Below are positions 1 to 5,278 of a DNA stretch of 6,076 bases, piece after piece. The DNA lies in assembly GCA_025966435.1 (NCBI GenBank), contig JAICRQ010000228.1:1-6076 (forward strand). Reading direction: 5' to 3'. The translations under genes and the position numbers were made by a program. Each line of letters opens with the position of its first letter. Position 1 is the stretch's first letter. The notes under the pieces are model-generated. The model saw nothing but the letters and a program-made list of their open reading frames with translations. It had not been told where the DNA came from and searched no databases. The DNA is from Anaerolineales bacterium (GTDB lineage: Bacteria; Chloroflexota; Anaerolineae; Anaerolineales; Villigracilaceae).

Positions 1-752
1 AAACCATCGTTCGCCAACTGCTCCAGCTCGGCGTGACTCCAGGTGGAATTCTTCTGGTACATACCTCGTTTTCAAACATCAAACCGGTGGAAGGCGGCCC
101 GGAAGGTCTGATTAAAGCCTTGCAAACCGCTCTCGGCGCGGGAGGAACGCTGGTAATGCCGAGCATGAGCTACGACGATGACCATCCATTTGATAAACGC
201 ATCAGCCCCTGCCCGGAAATGGGCGTCGTCGCAGATACGTTCTGGAGGCTGCCAGGCGTGCTTCGCAGCGATAACAATCACGCCTTTGCAGCAGCCGGTC
301 CGCTGGCAGAAGAAATCCTCGCTCCACACCCGATCGATGTTCCGCATGGGCAGAACAGCCCGGTGGGGCGTGTCTATGAATGGGATGGTCAGGTGTTGCT
401 GCTGGGCGTCGAGCAGGATTCCAATACAACCATACATCTGGCGGAAAACCTGGCAGGGGTGCGATACAGGCGGGATAAGTACATCACCATTTTCCGAGAC
501 GGCAGTCCAGTCCGGTTCGACTATCGCGAGATCGACCACTGCTGCCAGAACTTCGCGCTGGTCGATGGCTGGCTGGATGAGCAGAACTTGCAGCGGCGTG
601 GTCAGGTAGGGTATGCCGGAGCGCGCCTGATGCGTTCCCGCGACATCGTTTCGGTTGTGACTACCCATCTCCGACAAAATGAAACGATATTCCTGCATCC
701 GCTGGGATTCGACGAGGAATGTGATGACGCCCGGGCAAGCCTGATACAGTAA
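1..752 (+). CDS. AAC(3)/YokD-family N-acetyltransferase, 5' end outside window
   Basis: Acetyl-CoA-dependent acetyltransferase of the AAC(3) family, whose characterised members acetylate the 3-amino group of aminoglycosides; many genomic homologues have no known substrate. The frame is open from base 3 and reads [11 protein letters not shown] before the first possible start, a GTG at 33. That stretch matches the helix preceding the family's 'lGv.pGg.llvHtSf' strand, so the true start lies upstream and the GTG is internal. Counting from the GTG, visible motifs are LLVHTSF (7-13), GGxxGLIKAL (21-30), GTLVMPS (38-44), [12 protein letters not shown] (78-89), [15 protein letters not shown] (105-119), VLLLGV (121-126) and NTTIHLAE (131-138), the conserved TTxHxAE region. 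About 249 residues are visible, close to the usual 260-270, so little is missing. In the RS..HP..S motif the His-Pro is replaced by Asn-Asn, so aminoglycoside activity cannot be assumed. It ends at TAA 750-752 with no clear terminator before the next promoter. Confidence 0.9.
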   Translation, partial: TIVRQLLQLGVTPGGILLVHTSFSNIKPVEGGPEGLIKALQTALGAGGTLVMPSMSYDDDHPFDKRISPCPEMGVVADTFWRLPGVLRSDNNHAFAAAGPLAEEILAPHPIDVPHGQNSPVGRVYEWDGQVLLLGVEQDSNTTIHLAENLAGVRYRRDKYITIFRDGSPVRFDYREIDHCCQNFALVDGWLDEQNLQRRGQVGYAGARLMRSRDIVSVVTTHLRQNETIFLHPLGFDEECDDARASLIQ

Positions 753-781
753 TCCTCTGTTTGGCTGCTTTTACTCTACAT

Positions 782-824
782 TTAGAGAATTCTAAGAGAA
801 ATATTATTGACAAAACTTCTCTAA
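782..824. promoter_or_regulatory. Repeated TTAGA/TTCTCTAA boxes at the alx promoter, possible operator
   Basis: TTAGAGAA (782-789) has an exact reverse complement TTCTCTAA at 817-824, inside the spacer of the alx promoter. TTAGA (782-786) also pairs with TCTAA (791-795) around a four-base centre, and TAAGAGAA at 793-800 is a near-direct copy. Two inverted boxes flanking a -35 element are a usual operator layout, so a repressor or activator may act in addition to the riboswitch. No regulator family could be matched by eye. The boxes are AT-rich, so chance is possible. Confidence 0.35.
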
Positions 825-836
825 GTATGTTAACAT
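807..836 (+). promoter_or_regulatory. Sigma70-like promoter of the riboswitch-alx transcript
   Basis: A perfect -35 TTGACA (807-812) is followed after 18 bases by TAACAT (831-836, 4 of 6 matches to TATAAT). Transcription would begin near 842-844, just before the first conserved aptamer bases. That agreement supports the call, although the -10 is imperfect. Confidence 0.65.
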
Positions 837-844
837 CCCACAGC

Positions 845-962
845 TCAAGTAGGGAGTAGCCATGGCGCCCAACGCGCCATCGGTCAGTCGTCAGGACGGA
901 GCCTCAATGATGGCTCTCGGCTGATCGTACGTGTATAGGACCACACTATTGGCGAGACTACC
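845..962 (+). promoter_or_regulatory. yybP-ykoY manganese riboswitch aptamer
   Basis: The two conserved loops of the yybP-ykoY class are present: GGGAGTAGC (852-860) after a P1 strand GTAG (849-852), and CGAGAC (953-958) followed by CTAC (958-961), which closes P1. Between them lie a hairpin with arms ATGGCGC (862-868) and GCGCCAT (874-880), then a long arm pairing GGTCAG (882-887) with CTGATC (921-926) and GAGCC (899-903) with GGCTC (912-916), with the class-typical GTCGTCA at 887-893. This RNA class binds Mn2+ and usually precedes TerC/Alx-type or other Mn2+ transport genes, exactly as here. The ATG at 862 lies in a stem and is not a start. Pairings were found by eye, without covariance scoring. 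Confidence 0.88.
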
Positions 963-991
963 ACGAATCCGGTCGTGGGGTCTCGTTTTTT
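953..991 (+). terminator. Intrinsic terminator forming the riboswitch expression platform
   Basis: CGAGAC (953-958) pairs with GTCTCG (980-985) and CCACGA (961-966) with TCGTGG (973-978), around the loop ATCCGG, with a small bulge (TA against G). Six T residues follow directly (986-991). The 5' arm is the conserved L3 sequence and the P1 3' strand of the aptamer, so the two folds exclude each other. Mn2+ binding should lock the aptamer, block the terminator and allow transcription of alx (an ON switch). Confidence 0.88.
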
Positions 992-1011
992 GTTTCCCCG
1001 GCCAAATAAAA

Positions 1012-1017
1012 AAGGAG
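1012..1017 (+). promoter_or_regulatory. Ribosome binding site that fixes the alx start
   Basis: AAGGAG sits eight bases before ATG 1026. It rules out the longer in-frame reading from GTG 975, which begins inside the terminator hairpin. Confidence 0.9.
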
Positions 1018-1025
1018 ATGTAGTC

Positions 1026-2009
1026 ATGGACGAACCAATTTGGTTGTGGATAGGGTTCAATCTGTTCGTGCTGGCAATGCTGGCGATCGACCTGGGGGTG
1101 TTTCACCGCAAGGCTCATGCAGTTTCCGGTAAAGAAGCTCTCATCTGGAGTGTTGTCTGGATCTCGTTATCGCTGCTATTCAACCTGATCATCTACCTCT
1201 TTTGGGATAGGATGGTGCCTGCCAGCGCGTACACGAACAGTGAGGCGGCGCTTGCATTCCTCACGGGCTATTTGATCGAGAAGTCGCTCAGTGTAGATAA
1301 CATATTTGTATTCATCCTGATCTTCTCATTCTTTGCAGTTCCCTCCGCTTACCAGCACCGTGTACTGTTCTGGGGTATTCTCGGTGCGCTTGTCATGCGT
1401 GGTACATTGATCTTCATCGGTGCAGCGCTGCTCGAGCAATTTCACTGGATCATTTATGTCTTCGGCGCGTTTCTGGTTTTCACAGGCATCCGCATGGCGC
1501 TGTCGAATTCGGAAGAGAACGTGCAGCCAGATAAAAACCCCGTTGTCAAATTCTTCAGACGATTTATGCCAGTGACCGAGAACTTTGAAGGAGATAAGTT
1601 TTTTGTCCGCCGGGCGGGAAGGCTCCTGGCGACGCCGCTTTTCCTGATCCTGTTGGTTGTGGAAAGTACAGACCTGGTCTTCGCGGTCGATTCGATCCCC
1701 GCGATTTTCGCTGTAACACGGGACCCCTTTATTGTGTATACCTCGAACGTCTTTGCCATCCTCGGGCTGCGCGCCTTGTACTTCCTGCTGGCAAACGTAA
1801 TGGATAAGTTCCAGTATCTAAAGGTTGGTTTATCTGCCGTGCTGGTATTTATCGGTGTGAAAATGGTGATAGATGGTTTTTACCATATTCCGATTGGCAT
1901 CTCGCTGGGAGTGGTTGCCAGTATCCTTACCATCTCCGTCCTGGCTTCGCTCTGGAAGGCGAGAACCACAAAATCTGAGTCGGATACCGAGCTGATTACA
2001 GGGAATTAA
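1026..2009 (+). CDS. alx: Alx/TerC-family integral membrane protein, probable Mn2+ exporter
   Basis: 327-residue polytopic inner-membrane protein of the TerC family, very close in layout to Escherichia coli Alx (about 320 aa). Alx-type proteins with this riboswitch are linked to Mn2+ export, and related Bacillus proteins to metallation of secreted enzymes. Hydrophobic segments lie near residues 5-25, 39-60, 75-105, 112-135, 140-158, 203-225, 236-256, 265-284 and 289-310. Family signatures are LAFLTGYLIEKSLSVDNIFVF (76-96), with acidic and Asn residues in the membrane, ESTDLVFAVDSIPAIFAVT (213-231), and SNVFAILGLRALYFLLA (240-256). The acidic residues Asp91, Glu213, Asp216 and Asp222 are the likely metal-binding set. 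A charged cytoplasmic loop covers about 160-200. The start is ATG 1026, eight bases after AAGGAG. Control should be by the upstream Mn2+ riboswitch. The gene is complete and its stop is 11 bases from the convergent TIR gene. The family call is firm; transport direction and metal are inferred from family and riboswitch. Confidence 0.93.
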   Translation: MDEPIWLWIGFNLFVLAMLAIDLGVFHRKAHAVSGKEALIWSVVWISLSLLFNLIIYLFWDRMVPASAYTNSEAALAFLTGYLIEKSLSVDNIFVFILIFSFFAVPSAYQHRVLFWGILGALVMRGTLIFIGAALLEQFHWIIYVFGAFLVFTGIRMALSNSEENVQPDKNPVVKFFRRFMPVTENFEGDKFFVRRAGRLLATPLFLILLVVESTDLVFAVDSIPAIFAVTRDPFIVYTSNVFAILGLRALYFLLANVMDKFQYLKVGLSAVLVFIGVKMVIDGFYHIPIGISLGVVASILTISVLASLWKARTTKSESDTELITGN

Positions 2010-2024
2010 CATCCAGCGTGTTAA
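2006..2024. repeat. Inverted repeat holding the stop codons of two convergent genes
   Basis: TTAAC (2006-2010) and GTTAA (2020-2024) are inverted around nine bases. The TAA of alx (2007-2009) and the TAA of the leftward TIR gene (2021-2023) fall in the two arms. The gap between the genes is 11 bases. The stem is too short and AT-rich to be an effective terminator alone. Confidence 0.4.
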
Positions 2025-3115
2025 GGCGTGGGTGTTTCCACTGGGGTATCTGTCGCGGTTTCGGAGGGTGTGAGAGTCGCGGTCGGCGTGCGTGTAAACG
2101 TCGGGGTGACGGTGGGCGTGTCACTGGGTAACAGCGTTGGAGTTAGCGTGACCGCCGGCAGATCGATGGGTCCCATTGCCCCCAGCCCTAGTAGTTCTCG
2201 AAAGATCCATCCCCCTTCGTATTGTCCGAGCGATATATCCTGTTGATTAGGAGCGACCTGAAGCCAGGTCGCTTCTTCGTTTCGCGCGCTAAAAAACAGA
2301 CAGGTACCCACCAGAAGCGGCTCCCCTAGCGGTGCGTAAATGGTGCCTGGCCCGGAGCGCACATTGATGGAATTCGCAAACTCAGATTCGACACAAAGCC
2401 CGAGCCGGGTAAAAGGACGGTTTGTCGGTGAGGGAGTGATCGTCCGTGTGGGAGATGGGGTCGGTGTGATGCTGGGGGAAAGCGTGACCGTCGGGCTGAG
2501 CGAAGCTGTCACGGTGGGTGTATCTGCTTCCCTGGTCGATGTCACCTGCACTGTGACGGACGCTGTTGTAGTTGGCGAGATCGGGATGTTTGAGGGGGTT
2601 GCTGTTGTAACCACAAGGGGGGTCAGGATAAGCGTGGATAGTGCCGCGAGCAAAAAACCAGTGACCAAGATAATTGGGATGGCGTACTTGCGGAGCATGA
2701 GGGGAAGTGCAGCTATGGTCGTTACAGGGTTTTCCCCGGTATATCCGAGTGCATCCAGCAGGCTCTGCAGATTGGCAGCATAATCACTGGATGTGAAATC
2801 GACGTAATTGATCGTGTTCAGTGCGAAGGGCACGCTGGACCGTGCCAGCATGAGTGGGATGATCTTCTTGCGCAAAGACAGCGCCTGTGTGTATTCCTTT
2901 TTTACCCAGTCTGATATGGCAGAATTCGGGGAAAGCACAACGATGAAATGCTCGCTGGCTTCGATGGCGGAGGGGATGACGCGCAGCCAGTCATCGCCGC
3001 CTCGCAGGTCGGTGAGATCCCACCAGACGTCGTACCCGGCTTTTTCCAAATCCCCGGCAAGCTTGCGGACGAAGCCAATATCCTTGCGCGAATAACTGAT
3101 GAAAATTTGTGCCAT
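2021..3115 (-). CDS. Membrane-anchored TIR domain protein with extracellular SH3b domain
   Basis: 364-residue single-pass protein. A TIR domain (TIR_2 type) spans about 1-125: box 1 is IFISYSRKD (4-12), the BB-loop region DVWWDLTDLRGGDDW follows, and SDWVKKE (68-74) places Glu74 at the position of the NAD-cleaving residue. A transmembrane helix covers about 145-169, preceded by Arg142 and Lys143, predicting TIR inside and the C-terminus outside. Then come a Thr/Pro/Ser stalk (about 170-235), a bacterial SH3 domain (about 238-310, with NVRSGPGT, a second strand LLVGT, WLQV and GGWI), and a Thr/Pro tail (322-364). Cys241 and Cys272 in the SH3 part could form a disulfide. ATG 3115 was chosen because it starts at MAQIFISYS, like the paralogue's MGHIFISYS; GTG 3133 would add six residues, and neither has a clear Shine-Dalgarno. 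Domains are read directly; NADase activity and cell-wall binding are inferred. Confidence 0.88.
   Translation of the reverse strand: MAQIFISYSRKDIGFVRKLAGDLEKAGYDVWWDLTDLRGGDDWLRVIPSAIEASEHFIVVLSPNSAISDWVKKEYTQALSLRKKIIPLMLARSSVPFALNTINYVDFTSSDYAANLQSLLDALGYTGENPVTTIAALPLMLRKYAIPIILVTGFLLAALSTLILTPLVVTTATPSNIPISPTTTASVTVQVTSTREADTPTVTASLSPTVTLSPSITPTPSPTRTITPSPTNRPFTRLGLCVESEFANSINVRSGPGTIYAPLGEPLLVGTCLFFSARNEEATWLQVAPNQQDISLGQYEGGWIFRELLGLGAMGPIDLPAVTLTPTLLPSDTPTVTPTFTRTPTATLTPSETATDTPVETPTP
2252..2273. repeat. Perfect 9-bp hairpin inside the SH3b coding region
   Basis: AGCGACCTG (2252-2260) and CAGGTCGCT (2265-2273) are exact reverse complements around a four-base loop. On the + strand the hairpin is followed by a T-rich stretch, TCTTCGTTTCG. 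It could therefore slow or stop alx read-through, for which no terminator exists in the 11-base gap. It may equally be a codon-level coincidence. Confidence 0.45.
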
Positions 3116-3137
3116 GCGATTCGAGACATTCACTCAT

Positions 3138-3155
3138 TTAACGCCACGCCGTTAA
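3138..3155. promoter_or_regulatory. Palindrome upstream of the SH3b-TIR gene, possible operator
   Basis: TTAACG (3138-3143) and CGTTAA (3150-3155) form perfect inverted arms around six bases. The palindrome lies 22 bases upstream of ATG 3115, where a repressor site or a 5' leader stem would sit. The regulator is unknown. Confidence 0.35.
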
Positions 3156-3268
3156 GATGTGTTCCTCTGACACTCCCTACTTTAGTACCATGCTGAGCGT
3201 GTATGAGATATTACCATCCACACGCGGATTTGGGGAAGGCAATCAATCCAGCTGTGTAAAGAATCAGA

Positions 3269-3294
3269 TAGTGGCCGGGCAAGCCCGACCACTA
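3269..3294 (-). terminator. Stem-loop downstream of the ricin-TIR gene
   Basis: Arms TAGTGG-C-CGGGC (3269-3280) and GCCCG-A-CCACTA (3283-3294) are inverted. In leftward RNA the one non-Watson-Crick position becomes a G-U pair, giving a near-continuous stem; in rightward RNA it is an A-C mismatch. This points to function in the leftward transcript. The following bases (UCUGAUUCUUU) are only moderately U-rich, so it is a weak terminator or a processing/stability element about 190 bases after the stop. Confidence 0.5.
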
Positions 3295-3484
3295 CCGTAC
3301 GATTGTCCCCTCAAGTGTCCCCATCAATTTGGAGGAAGTAAGATATACCCTTCGAACACGCTGTAGACCACGCCTGCGTCAATGTTCAACAGACATAGTC
3401 AAGGTTCCACTAGCACCTTCAAATCGACCTGTATGATCCGTTCTTGTGGAATGCGATTTCGCTCACCAGTCCGATTTGCATCTA

Positions 3485-4609
3485 TCATTTCCAGTTTTGG
3501 TAACTGCCGCCGTTACAGTCGAGGGTATATACAGCTGTACCATTGCTATCCAAACAGAGACCGGTTGCAACATTGACCAAGCGCTGACCTTGCCGTTCCC
3601 AATTCTGAAAATCGCCGCCGTTACAGTTGAGGATATATACCTTGCCTTCACCGTTGCTATCCAAACAGAGACCGGTTGCAATATTGACCAGGCGCTGACC
3701 CTGGCGGTCCCAGTTCTGGTAGTTACCGCCATTACAGCTTAGGGGATATACATCTGTACCGTTACTATCCAAACAATGGCCAGTTGAGACGTTTATGTAC
3801 GTTTTGATGGTTGGCGTGTTGGTAGGAGTCTGCGAAGGCGTAGTCGTAGCGGTTGGTGTATTGGTTGGTATAAAAGTAGGTGTAGTCGTTGGAGTAGAGA
3901 TAAGCGTTGCTGTGGTTGTCGGCGGAACGTTAGTCCACGTTGGCGGAATAATAGCTGTGCTTGTCAGGGTCGGTATAAAGACAGTTGGAGTTTCTAATGG
4001 ATGCATTTCTTGAGGGTTTACACTTGGTTGTATTCTTGGTTCCGTAGGCGCGGGCTGCTGAGAAATCAAACCCGTCAGAGGCACGACCATGGCTGCACTT
4101 GCGGCAATCACAGCTGCAATACCACCGATGATGGCAATAAGCACTTCTGTTTTCATCCAGAACCTGGGCTTTTCAAGACTCACAGCTACAACAGCCTTGG
4201 GTAATTTGTCAGTCACTTGTATAGCTGCACCAGAAGAGACTACTCTCTTGATTGCTGAATAAAACCGCTCATCTGGAAATGTACCGCCACGCACGTCGTA
4301 GTACTGTGTAGACTCCACCGAAAGCCAGGGTTCGTCGCCTTCCAACAAAAGTGGAAAAATCGGCTTTAACTTTCGCTTGGCACGCTGCAATTCACTTTGC
4401 ACCCAATCAGAAGCGAATGAGCGCGGAGTCATGATCAGGATGAACGCGTCACAGGAATCGAGTTGTCTTTGGATTTCATGCGGCCATTGCGAGCCATAAT
4501 CCAGGCGCTCATCGATCCAGGTGTCAAAACCCATGTTCCTGAGATGGTCTGCAAGACCATGTGCATAGGTCGTGTCTTTATGACTGTAACTGATAAAAAT
4601 ATGTCCCAT
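3485..4609 (-). CDS. Membrane-anchored TIR domain protein with extracellular ricin-B-type lectin domain
   Basis: 374-residue single-pass protein. A TIR domain covers about 1-125: IFISYSHKD (4-12), DTWIDERLDYGSQW (29-42) and SDWVQSE (67-73), with Glu73 at the NAD-cleaving position. Lys146, Arg149 and Lys153 precede a transmembrane helix at about 155-182, predicting TIR inside and the C-terminus outside. A Thr/Pro stalk runs from about 185 to 268. The C-terminal 106 residues are three beta-trefoil repeats of 33, 37 and 36 residues, each with CLDSNG, a second Cys in CNGG, and QNW (298-300, 335-337, 371-373), the QxW signature of ricin-B carbohydrate-binding domains. Each repeat holds one Cys pair, fitting extracellular disulfides. 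The start ATG has GGAAGGTG four bases upstream (4614-4621). The lipoprotein gene ends 56 bases upstream, so co-transcription is likely. The domains are clear; the ligand, and whether the trefoil binds sugar, are unknown. Confidence 0.9.
   Translation of the reverse strand: MGHIFISYSHKDTTYAHGLADHLRNMGFDTWIDERLDYGSQWPHEIQRQLDSCDAFILIMTPRSFASDWVQSELQRAKRKLKPIFPLLLEGDEPWLSVESTQYYDVRGGTFPDERFYSAIKRVVSSGAAIQVTDKLPKAVVAVSLEKPRFWMKTEVLIAIIGGIAAVIAASAAMVVPLTGLISQQPAPTEPRIQPSVNPQEMHPLETPTVFIPTLTSTAIIPPTWTNVPPTTTATLISTPTTTPTFIPTNTPTATTTPSQTPTNTPTIKTYINVSTGHCLDSNGTDVYPLSCNGGNYQNWDRQGQRLVNIATGLCLDSNGEGKVYILNCNGGDFQNWERQGQRLVNVATGLCLDSNGTAVYTLDCNGGSYQNWK
3488..3805 (-). repeat. Three tandem repeats encoding the beta-trefoil
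   Basis: Units are 3707-3805 (99 bp), 3596-3706 (111 bp) and 3488-3595 (108 bp). The last two encode near-identical blocks starting RQGQRLVN, and share long exact DNA runs, for example the 20 bases starting at 3550 and at 3661. The first unit is more diverged at its N-terminal side. This indicates recent duplication or gene conversion within the lectin domain. Confidence 0.85.
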
Positions 4610-4629
4610 AAAACACCTTCCAATCTGTG

Positions 4630-4648
4630 CCGCGAATTATCAACGCGG
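4630..4648. repeat. Short GC hairpin between lipoprotein and ricin-TIR genes
   Basis: CCGCG (4630-4634) and CGCGG (4644-4648) are inverted around nine AT-rich bases, in the 56-base gap. There is no T tract in the leftward direction, so it is not a full terminator. It could tune the downstream gene or mean nothing. The loop contains GATAAT on the - strand, a -10-like hexamer without a matching -35. Confidence 0.35.
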
Positions 4649-4665
4649 GCGAGATTGACCTCGTA

Positions 4666-5169
4666 CTACTCTACAGGCACGTAGGTGGTGTTACTGTAGT
4701 GTCGCTTCTGCTCACTGCAGGCATCCTTCCTGCTCTGCTCAGTAAGTTCGAACTTAAGGGACGTGCCGTCAAACGAGAATGTATAGCTCATAGGAACCGG
4801 ACAGGACCCCGTCCCGCTCAGGCTTACCTGGAAATAGGTATCTCCCTCCACCCTGAATCTGCCTCCAGCCGAACGGAATCCATCGTAATAGTGAGCCCAT
4901 CTCCCATCTTTACCAAAATAGAACACGGAAAATTGATCATTCACATTCACGAATCTTCCCGTGGGGAAGTTGGATGCCGGGTCAATGGGTGGTTTCGTCG
5001 GCTCCGCAGTAGCCGTCGGCGCCATGGTTGGCGTCTGTGTAGCGGTGGGCGCCGTTGTTGCCGTCTGTGTAGCGGTGGGCGCAATTGTGGGTGTAGACAT
5101 CACTACGGCAGGGCTGCACGCGGTGAGAGTCATTGAGACAATGAGAAAACCATACCAATACGTCTTCAT
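4666..5169 (-). CDS. Lipoprotein with Thr/Pro repeat stalk and small beta-rich (lipocalin-like?) domain
   Basis: 167-residue exported lipoprotein. The signal is MKTYWYGFLIVSMTLTAC, with lipobox LTAC and the lipid-bearing Cys at 18. A Thr/Pro/Ala stalk (26-62) contains three 10-residue repeats, starting APTATQTATT at 30, 40 and 50. The C-terminal domain (about 66-167) alternates short hydrophobic and polar stretches around FPTGRFV, FYFGKDGRW, GGRFRVEGD and LKFEL, with Cys123 and Cys151 as a likely disulfide. The pattern resembles small lipocalin-like domains that open with 'fptG.f', but this is a fold guess, not an identification. The start at 5169 is supported by GGAGGAA (5172-5178) and by the signal peptide; an upstream ATG at 5235 lacks both. 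It lies 56 bases before the ricin-TIR gene, so it may act with it on the cell surface. Confidence 0.82.
   Translation of the reverse strand: MKTYWYGFLIVSMTLTACSPAVVMSTPTIAPTATQTATTAPTATQTPTMAPTATAEPTKPPIDPASNFPTGRFVNVNDQFSVFYFGKDGRWAHYYDGFRSAGGRFRVEGDTYFQVSLSGTGSCPVPMSYTFSFDGTSLKFELTEQSRKDACSEQKRHYSNTTYVPVE
4993..5082 (-). repeat. 30-bp tandem repeats coding for the lipoprotein stalk
   Basis: Three 30-bp units encode APTATQTATT, APTATQTPTM and APTATAEPTK. The first two are almost identical at the DNA level (GTCTGTGTAGCGGTGGGCGC on the + strand starts at 5033 and 5063). The copy number is likely to vary between strains. Confidence 0.75.
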
Positions 5170-5214
5170 GCTTCCTCCGATTCTGGTTCGACCAGTCATA
5201 ATATTTGCAGGGGG

Positions 5215-5234
5215 TGGTCGGCAGTAGCCGACCA
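5215..5234. repeat. Perfect 8-bp stem-loop between secreted-protein and lipoprotein genes
   Basis: TGGTCGGC (5215-5222) and GCCGACCA (5227-5234) pair around AGTA. It lies 44 bases after the secreted-protein stop and 45 bases before the lipoprotein start. No T tract follows on the - strand, so it may be a partial terminator or an mRNA stability element between two co-transcribed genes. The core GGTCGG also occurs in the stem at 3269-3294. Confidence 0.5.
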
Positions 5235-5278
5235 TTCCCTATACTGCTGCGATCAATTGGTGAAGCTGGTGACGTAGA

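Larger units (their letters stand above)
3116..3484. other. 369-base gap between the two TIR genes, no gene seen
   Basis: Short open frames here have no start signals and no recognisable protein. The gap holds an 18-base palindrome near the SH3b-TIR start and a strong hairpin after the ricin-TIR gene, described separately. No convincing leftward -35/-10 pair was found, so whether the SH3b-TIR gene has its own promoter is open. Confidence 0.6.

Noticed and set aside
72..698. 208-codon frame on the - strand opposite the acetyltransferase
   Set aside because: The + strand protein has clear AAC(3) motifs; the opposite frame has none and no start signal.
975..1025. GTG start at 975 extending the Alx protein by 17 residues
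   Set aside because: It lies inside the riboswitch terminator hairpin and has no ribosome binding site; AAGGAG at 1012 points to ATG 1026.
2028..2783. Valine/glycine-rich + strand reading frames opposite the SH3b-TIR gene
   Set aside because: They are the antisense reading of ACN/CCN-rich Thr/Pro stalk codons and have no start signals or domain patterns.
3463..3732. - strand frame with repeated SAWS(I/M)LQPVSVWIA in another phase
   Set aside because: It is the out-of-frame reading of the same 111/108-bp lectin repeats, within the ricin-TIR gene.
3488..3805. Possible CRISPR-like or mobile repeat array
   Set aside because: The repeats are contiguous, in frame and encode beta-trefoil units, with no spacers or terminal inverted repeats.
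3446..4013. + strand frames with internal repeats opposite the lectin and stalk region
   Set aside because: The repeats mirror the trefoil and stalk repeats of the - strand gene, which has QxW and Cys patterns; the + frames have no protein logic.
4544..4560. ATGGTCT/AGACCAT 7-bp palindrome in the ricin-TIR coding region
   Set aside because: It is short, has a three-base loop and lies in the conserved TIR codons, so coincidence is the simplest reading.
4666..5235. Lipoprotein start at 5235
   Set aside because: It would place 22 residues before the lipoprotein signal; GGAGGAA directly before ATG 5169 decides the start.
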